A DNA stretch of 47,041 bases from Stagonosporopsis chrysanthemi (Eukaryota > Ascomycota > Dothideomycetes > Pleosporales > Didymellaceae): NCBI GenBank assembly GCA_022560025.1, contig JAFISE010000211.1:1-47041 (forward strand), in the 5' to 3' direction. Below, piece by piece: positions 42,462-47,041 of this stretch; position 1 is the first letter of the stretch; every line of letters begins with the position of its first letter. Below the pieces are notes generated by a model that saw only the letters and a program-made list of their open reading frames with translations, did no database searches and was not told the DNA's origin. A program made the position numbers and the translations under genes.

Positions 42462-43394
42462 GGTGGGTGTTGGTGTCGAGCTGACGGGCTGTTTGCCTTG
42501 GCTTGGTGGAGAGTTGTTGTGTGCGGTATGTCAACTGCAAGGTGTTTGTGGATGCAGTTGACTTCAGCTTTTGCCTGGTCGAAACTCATAACGCACTACT
42601 TCACCAGCATCACGATCTCAGTGGATGACAAGTCGAAAGCTGTCACACGATATTTCTACCAAGGCAATACATCGTAGGCTTTCTGGTACTCAATACGACT
42701 CCATGTCACAAGCTCGACACCTCTCATTGTACCTGATCCCATCACTTCGGATTCTATACACTTCCATGCTGCTCTTCTTGCCTGCCACCATCGTCATTTT
42801 GTCCCCGCGCATGAATCTCGGCGCTCGCTACACATGTAACGTCGCTGACGGGCTACGCTACGTAACGCCCGTTTGCACGCGCCCTGAACCGGCACTACGT
42901 CACACTTAACTCGTCCCCATAACAGAAGTAGTAAGGCGACAAACGAGCTTGTCATCTGCAAGCACGGGATTACGGGAACACAGGCCGGGTATTGCAGCGA
43001 GCCCATTCGATACTCTGTCACTGACAGTTTCAAGATTGTTGCGTACGGCCATACCGAGATCAATCTCCCGAACAAGTCACGCATGGTCTCAGTGTTCGGT
43101 TTCGCTCTTTCACTCTTGCAGAACCATGGTCTGGCCCGTGTGTGAGCCCGCTGGCTTCAGTAAAAGCAGGTGCGTCTGGCCCACACGTGTACCCCAGTGC
43201 ATGGGCCACCACCACATATAAACACGCCAGGCCACCTTCTCTCACCCTCATCGTCGATCATTCACGCTCCTTACCAGTCGCTCCTTTGCTTCGCCACCTA
43301 GGCTCACAACTCCGTTCGCTGCCCCCTACAACCTACACACCTGCAATACCCCCATCCATACACCGGTCGTTCTCTTCAGAGCGACACCAACACC
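42462..43394. other. Intergenic region, nothing recognised
   Basis: It lies between SSN3 and the CAP protein gene. The last 150 bases are C/T-rich and presumably the promoter and leader of the CAP gene. A tataaac sequence lies at about 43217. Short frames (42625-42909 and opposite-strand overlaps) have no motifs. Confidence 0.5.
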
Positions 43395-44128
43395 ATGAAG
43401 CCTCTCGCTGCCCTCGCGGTCCTGCTCACTGCCACTGCAGTCGCCGTGCCCGCCAACGATGTCAAGCCCCGCGCTCTCTTCAACGACGCTGCTCCGCACC
43501 CCAATGACCCCAGATTCATCAGTGCCGTGATGCGCGCTCACTGGTACTGGCGCCGCCTTCACTGCGCTCAAGACCTGGCCTGGGACCAAGAGCTAGCTGA
43601 AGCTGCCCGCCGCGACGTCTCCGAGTGCACCCCTACCCCCGAGCACGTACGTTACAAGCACTGCACTGCCCAACCCAGCTAACCGACCCCTCCACAGATG
43701 CGCTCTGGCAGCAACCTCTCGTCCCAGGACCCTGCCCCCGAGAGCTACGAGGACTGGATCGAGTTCGCGCGCACCGCCACCCACGGCTGGCACGAGGAGG
43801 AGACCAAGTACCCGTACGACCGCCCCTACTACGACCCGGCCTGGGGCCACTTCACGCAGATGGTGTGGCGCAACACGACGCGTGTCGGCTGCGCAGTCGG
43901 CTACTGCACCCCTGGCGAGGTGAAGTGGCCTGGCCGCTTCTTCTGCTGTAAGTGATGTTGGGTGTGTGGGTATAAGCTGTACTAACTGTAGCAGACTACG
44001 ACTTTGCCGGCAATAATATTGCAGCCGGCCAGTTCGAGGCGCAGGTCTGGGGCCCGGTCTGCGGCGACCCTACCGTCGACGAGGCCAACAAGCGTTCTGA
44101 CGAGGGCTACGACTGGGCGCGCAAGTGA
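43395..44128 (+). CDS. Secreted CAP/SCP (PR-1-like) protein
   Basis: Three exons (43395-43646, 43698-43947, 43995-44128; introns 51 and 47 nt) give 211 aa. Residues 1-18 are a signal peptide (MKPLAALAVLLTATAVAV). The CAP fold is shown by an N-terminal helix with the conserved region AHWYWRRLHCAQDLAWDQELAEAA, the CAP1 motif HFTQMVW, and VGCAVGYC followed by WPGRFFCC. Fungal CAP proteins (Pry-like) bind sterols or fatty acids extracellularly and some are virulence-related (family knowledge); the ligand here is unknown. Intron 2 ends in tagcag, a NAGNAG acceptor, so isoforms with one residue more or less are possible. The length is normal for the family. Confidence 0.93.
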
Positions 44129-44607
44129 GCTTGTTGCGAGCTTCGTCAAGGCCGGACACAGTGCGAGTGTACTGCACTAGTATAACTCAACTTTCGTCCC
44201 GGCATTGCGTGTGAAGATGTCGTTTACAGTCGACCAGCAGCACGGTATCGGTTCATGGCACATAGTTTTCTTGCATTCTTCGTGGTTCGTACCGAATGCG
44301 GGACGCCGCATATCTCACGGTTCTTGGTTGGACTTGGTCGTGCACTCTGCACTCAAACATGGGTATGCTCAGATCATCAGACAAGTAGCAGCTGCATAGT
44401 ATTCCCCATCCCAATCCCTATAAACGAGAACCACTGTGTGCAACGTGCGATGTGTTCGCTATTCACAACCCTGTATCGTGATGTTGGTACCGATGTAGAC
44501 ATATGTAACAGACATATATAACAGACGTGTCCATTATCGAATGCCATCCACGTAAACGGCCCGCACCCGCGCCGATCCCAGCTGATTCCAACACGCATCA
44601 GCAGCCA

Positions 44608-44680
44608 CGATCAGCACCGATACCCTGTATGTATCCTGATCAGCACCCCGATTAGCACAGCTACCCTGATCAGCACCAGG
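44608..44680. repeat. Imperfect tandem repeat, unit contains gatcagcacc
   Basis: The phrase (taccctg)atcagcacc recurs three to four times with small changes (cgatcagcaccgataccctg, cctgatcagcaccccg, taccctgatcagcaccagg). The unit length is irregular, about 25-30 nt. Confidence 0.6.
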
Positions 44681-44822
44681 ATGTGAACGAAACGACCGTG
44701 CACAATGTAGTTCAGTATCAACAACACGCTCGGCTGGAGGACATGAGGGTAAAGTCAGGGTAGAAGTATTACTATATACTGGGGGGATGGGGGGGAGGAT
44801 ACACTACTACAATCGACAAACA

Positions 44823-44875
44823 ATCGATTCGATTCGTCGACGCAGTTGGATTCGACTCGATTCGATTCGATTCAA
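44823..44875. repeat. Degenerate ATTCG pentanucleotide repeat
   Basis: The motif attcg occurs repeatedly (cgattcgattcg, then ggattcgactcgattcgattcg). It is a simple-sequence repeat in an intergenic region. Confidence 0.7.
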
Positions 44876-45007
44876 CGCGCCTGTACTCGCCCTCGAAAAA
44901 AAAAAAAACACATGGTCAACCAACCGATATCTCCTCGCCTGTTGTATCGTCTCGTCTCGTCTCCTAGTCTAATCTGTACAACAGATGCGTGTGCAGAGCG
45001 CGCGCTG

Positions 45008-46645
45008 CTAATTCAACTTGACGTAATTCCCTGGCTGCGGGTCAGCATGTCGAGCGCTCGGGGTTGCTAACACGGAGAGACCACCGCGTGGAGGATAAAG
45101 ATGAAAAAAGAACGAGAAGAGAGAGAAGAGAGAAAGAGAAAAAAAAAAAAAAAAAAAACTCACCCGGAAACTGCCCCTGCTTCCCCCTCACCTTGCCCGT
45201 CCACCACTCGTTCTCGTTCTGCGAGCGCGTGATAATCTCAATGCTGTCGCCCGCGAGGAAGCTCAGGTCGCCCTCGCTCTGCGCCTCAAAGTCGTACAGG
45301 GCCGTGCACGTCTCGGCGGCGGGCATGCCGCTGAGGCGCGAGGGCTTCGGTTTGGGGGGCGGCGGCGCGGCGCCTTTGGCTTTTGCGACGGAGCCCCACG
45401 AGCCCTGGGAGAGCGTCGGGGACTTGACGTCTGCGCCGGGGCTGTAGGGCGGCGGGGGGGTTTCTTCGGACAGCGAGGCGCGGCCTGCACCTGCACCGGC
45501 GCTGGCGGCTTTTGCTTCGGCGGCTTTGGAGGCGTATTTGGAGACGCCTGGGCGGCCGGCGCCGGGCCCCGTGCGGCCGCCTGTTGTTTTGAACTTGACG
45601 ACGGACAGCTTCTCGGCTTCGGCCTGCACGTCCCCCCGCTTCTTTTCGTAGGCGGCTTCGATGTCGAGCTCGAGGTCGAAGTAGCCAATGTCGAGGCGCT
45701 GCATGCGCTCGTGCAGCGTGTAGAAGACGTTGAGCTGCATGTAGTAGAAGGACTGGAACAGGGGCTGGATGAATTCACGCTCCAGAGCAAAGAGCTTGGG
45801 CAGCTCGTCCTTGAGCAGGTCGTTGAAGTAGTTGTAGTCCTGGGTGGCCTGTTCGACGTCGTTTTCGGCGCGGTACATTGCTTTCTCGTCCTTGAGCGTC
45901 TTGTCCTTTTTGTCCTGCAGCTTCTTGAGGGCGGTGCGGTGGCGGTCGTAGTCGAGCTGCTTGTGGTCGCGCTTGGCGCCCAGCTTGCGCACTGCCTTGA
46001 TGATGTCGAGCAGCTGGTTGGCGGGCGAGATGACGCGTGACTCTATCATTTCGAGCTCGGGCTTGAGAGTTTCTTGCAGCTCGCCGACGATTTCCTGGTA
46101 CTGTTCGCAGGCCTCGATGCCGGCCGTGTTGCCTTCGTCGTGAAACGAGGTGGGGTCCGACATGCGTCCGGAGATGGGCTTGTAGATGTCGGCGATGGCC
46201 TTGGAGAATTCAATCTGGTGGGTGAGCATGCCTGGGAGCGTTAGAGAGGACGGCAGGCGGGGGGTTCCGGGGCGTGCGCACCGTTGATGGCCTCGAAGTA
46301 CCTGGAGCTTGTCAGTCGCGGGCGCAGCAGACGGGTGTGGGAGGGCCGTACTTCTTCGACTCCTCGTGCAGCTTCTTCGTCTCCTTCTCCAGCTCGGTGA
46401 AGCGGCGCTCGGCATCAATGTAGATGGCATCCTTGGTGATGTCGCCCTGCGGTGCTGCTGTTAGCCGGGCGTGCGCGGGCGCGGGCGCGGGAGACGGCGC
46501 GGGCGGGCGGACGTACGATGTTGAACTTTTGCTTGAACGTCTGCGGCGTCTGCGGGGCTCGTCAGCGACATGATGCGGCCTGCCGGGGCGCGGGGAGCGG
46601 CGGGCGTACCCTGACAACCGACTTGGTCAGGCCCTTCCACGACAT
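45008..46645 (-). CDS. RVS167: BAR-SH3 amphiphysin-like endocytosis protein (Rvs167/Hob1), 6 exons
   Basis: Six exons (46645-46610, 46549-46517, 46446-46352, 46301-46282, 46231-45164, 45030-45008) give 424 aa in phase. The N-terminus MSWKGLTKSVVRTPQTFKQK and the long helical region to about residue 240 form the N-BAR domain (ITKDAIYIDAERRF, TFHDEG-type loop, YFDLELDIEAAYEKKRG). A Gly/Pro/Ala linker follows, with PPPPYSPG and PPPPKPKP. The SH3 domain is at the C-terminus: ALYDFEAQSEGDLSF, ENEWWTGKVRGKQGQFPG and, from the 23-nt last exon, NYVKLN. Rvs167 dimerises with Rvs161 on endocytic tubules and helps scission (established). Exons of 33, 20 and 23 nt are unusually small. The last intron (133 nt) has an A/T homopolymer of about 20 nt. 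Confidence 0.94.
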
Positions 46646-47041
46646 TGCGGGCGAGTGCGGGTGGGCGTGGGCGTGCGGGAGCGCAGGACACGGGCAGGGC
46701 GGGCAGGGCGGGCAGGGCGGGCAGGGCACAGGCAGGCACAGGCAGGCACAGGCAGGGTGTCTTAGCACAGCGGGGGCGGTGGTCGCCAGCAGCGCAGCAT
46801 GGAGAGGAGGGAGGGCGCCGGCGCAGGCAGATGGCAGATGGCAGACGGCGGACGGTGGGTTTAGTGGGTCTTGTCCCTCGCTCCTTGTGACGTCTTGCGC
46901 GGAGGCTCAGCCACACCCTGACCGCACCCGGCGCACCGCACCTCGCACCCTGTGGCGACGCGGCCGCGGGGAAGCACCACTGCACCGCGCCGCCGTGTGC
47001 GCCGCCGTGTGCGCCGTCCAGGACGCCCGCGCTGCCCGGCG
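46646..47041. promoter_or_regulatory. Upstream region of RVS167 with GC-rich minisatellite
   Basis: This is the 5' flank of the minus-strand BAR-SH3 gene, running to the window end. At about 46691-46757 a nine-base unit gggcagggc/gggcgggca repeats about four times, followed by three copies of a ten-base ggcaggcaca unit. The rest is GC-rich without a supported gene. Confidence 0.65.

Larger units (their letters stand above)
44129..45007. other. Convergent intergenic region with short tandem repeats
   Basis: It lies between the CAP gene (plus) and the BAR-SH3 gene (minus). Repeats of gatcagcacc/taccctgatcagcacc occur at about 44608-44680, and attcg-type repeats (cgattcgattcg) at 44823-44875. 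An A12 run lies at about 44898-44909. No gene is supported. Confidence 0.6.

Noticed and set aside
42625..42909. 94-codon plus-strand frame downstream of SSN3
   Set aside because: It has no motif and overlaps opposite-strand frames of similar length. Nothing separates it from chance.
1..47041. tRNA, rRNA and CRISPR features
   Set aside because: Reading for a tRNA B-box (GGTTCRA), 5S rRNA landmarks and regularly spaced repeats found no convincing case. A covariance-model search would be decisive. CRISPR arrays are not expected in a fungal nuclear genome.

Overview
The window is a contig piece from a filamentous ascomycete, most likely a Dothideomycete (probably Pleosporales). The evidence is short spliceosomal introns (about 43-85 nt) with GT..AG ends and CTRAC/CTGAC-like branch sites, typical single-copy ascomycete genes, and an AT-rich block of transposon relics mutated in the pattern of repeat-induced point mutation (RIP). 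The species cannot be named from the sequence alone.

Layout. Positions 1-8830 are an AT-rich, gene-free block: a stop-ridden Ty3/gypsy chromovirus pol (reverse transcriptase, RNase H, integrase, chromodomain), then a tandem array of about 960-bp internal segments and about 278-bp LTRs, a solo LTR with a 5-bp target duplication nested in other transposon DNA, and an unclassified degenerate transposon ORF. The composition changes abruptly near 8830. From 8.8 to 15.5 kb lie an isochorismatase-like hydrolase, a small predicted membrane protein, two or three unknown genes on either strand, and one ORF interrupted by an in-frame TAG.

15.5-24.6 kb is one giant gene for an Fmp27/BLTP2-type bridge-like lipid-transfer protein (2995 aa). 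A gene-poor stretch (24.6-27.9 kb) holds a small secreted cysteine-rich protein and a truncated, frameshifted beta-helix glycosidase pseudogene. 27.9-35.4 kb is a compact housekeeping block: ELP2 and URM1 head to head (both needed for tRNA wobble-uridine modification), then TDP1 (DNA repair, with UIM-SIM-UIM-like motifs at its N-terminus) and an F-box protein. 35.4-37 kb is low-complexity sequence with a poly-G tract and an N gap that looks like an assembly artefact. 37-46.6 kb holds GTP cyclohydrolase II (riboflavin), an MFS sugar transporter, the Mediator kinase SSN3/CDK8, a secreted CAP/PR-1 protein and an Rvs167-type BAR-SH3 protein.

The only neighbours with an obvious shared job are ELP2 and URM1. 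Gene models were spliced by hand from the sequence. Exon boundaries are given where family motifs and reading phase agree. No database search was run, so family names rest on recognised motifs.
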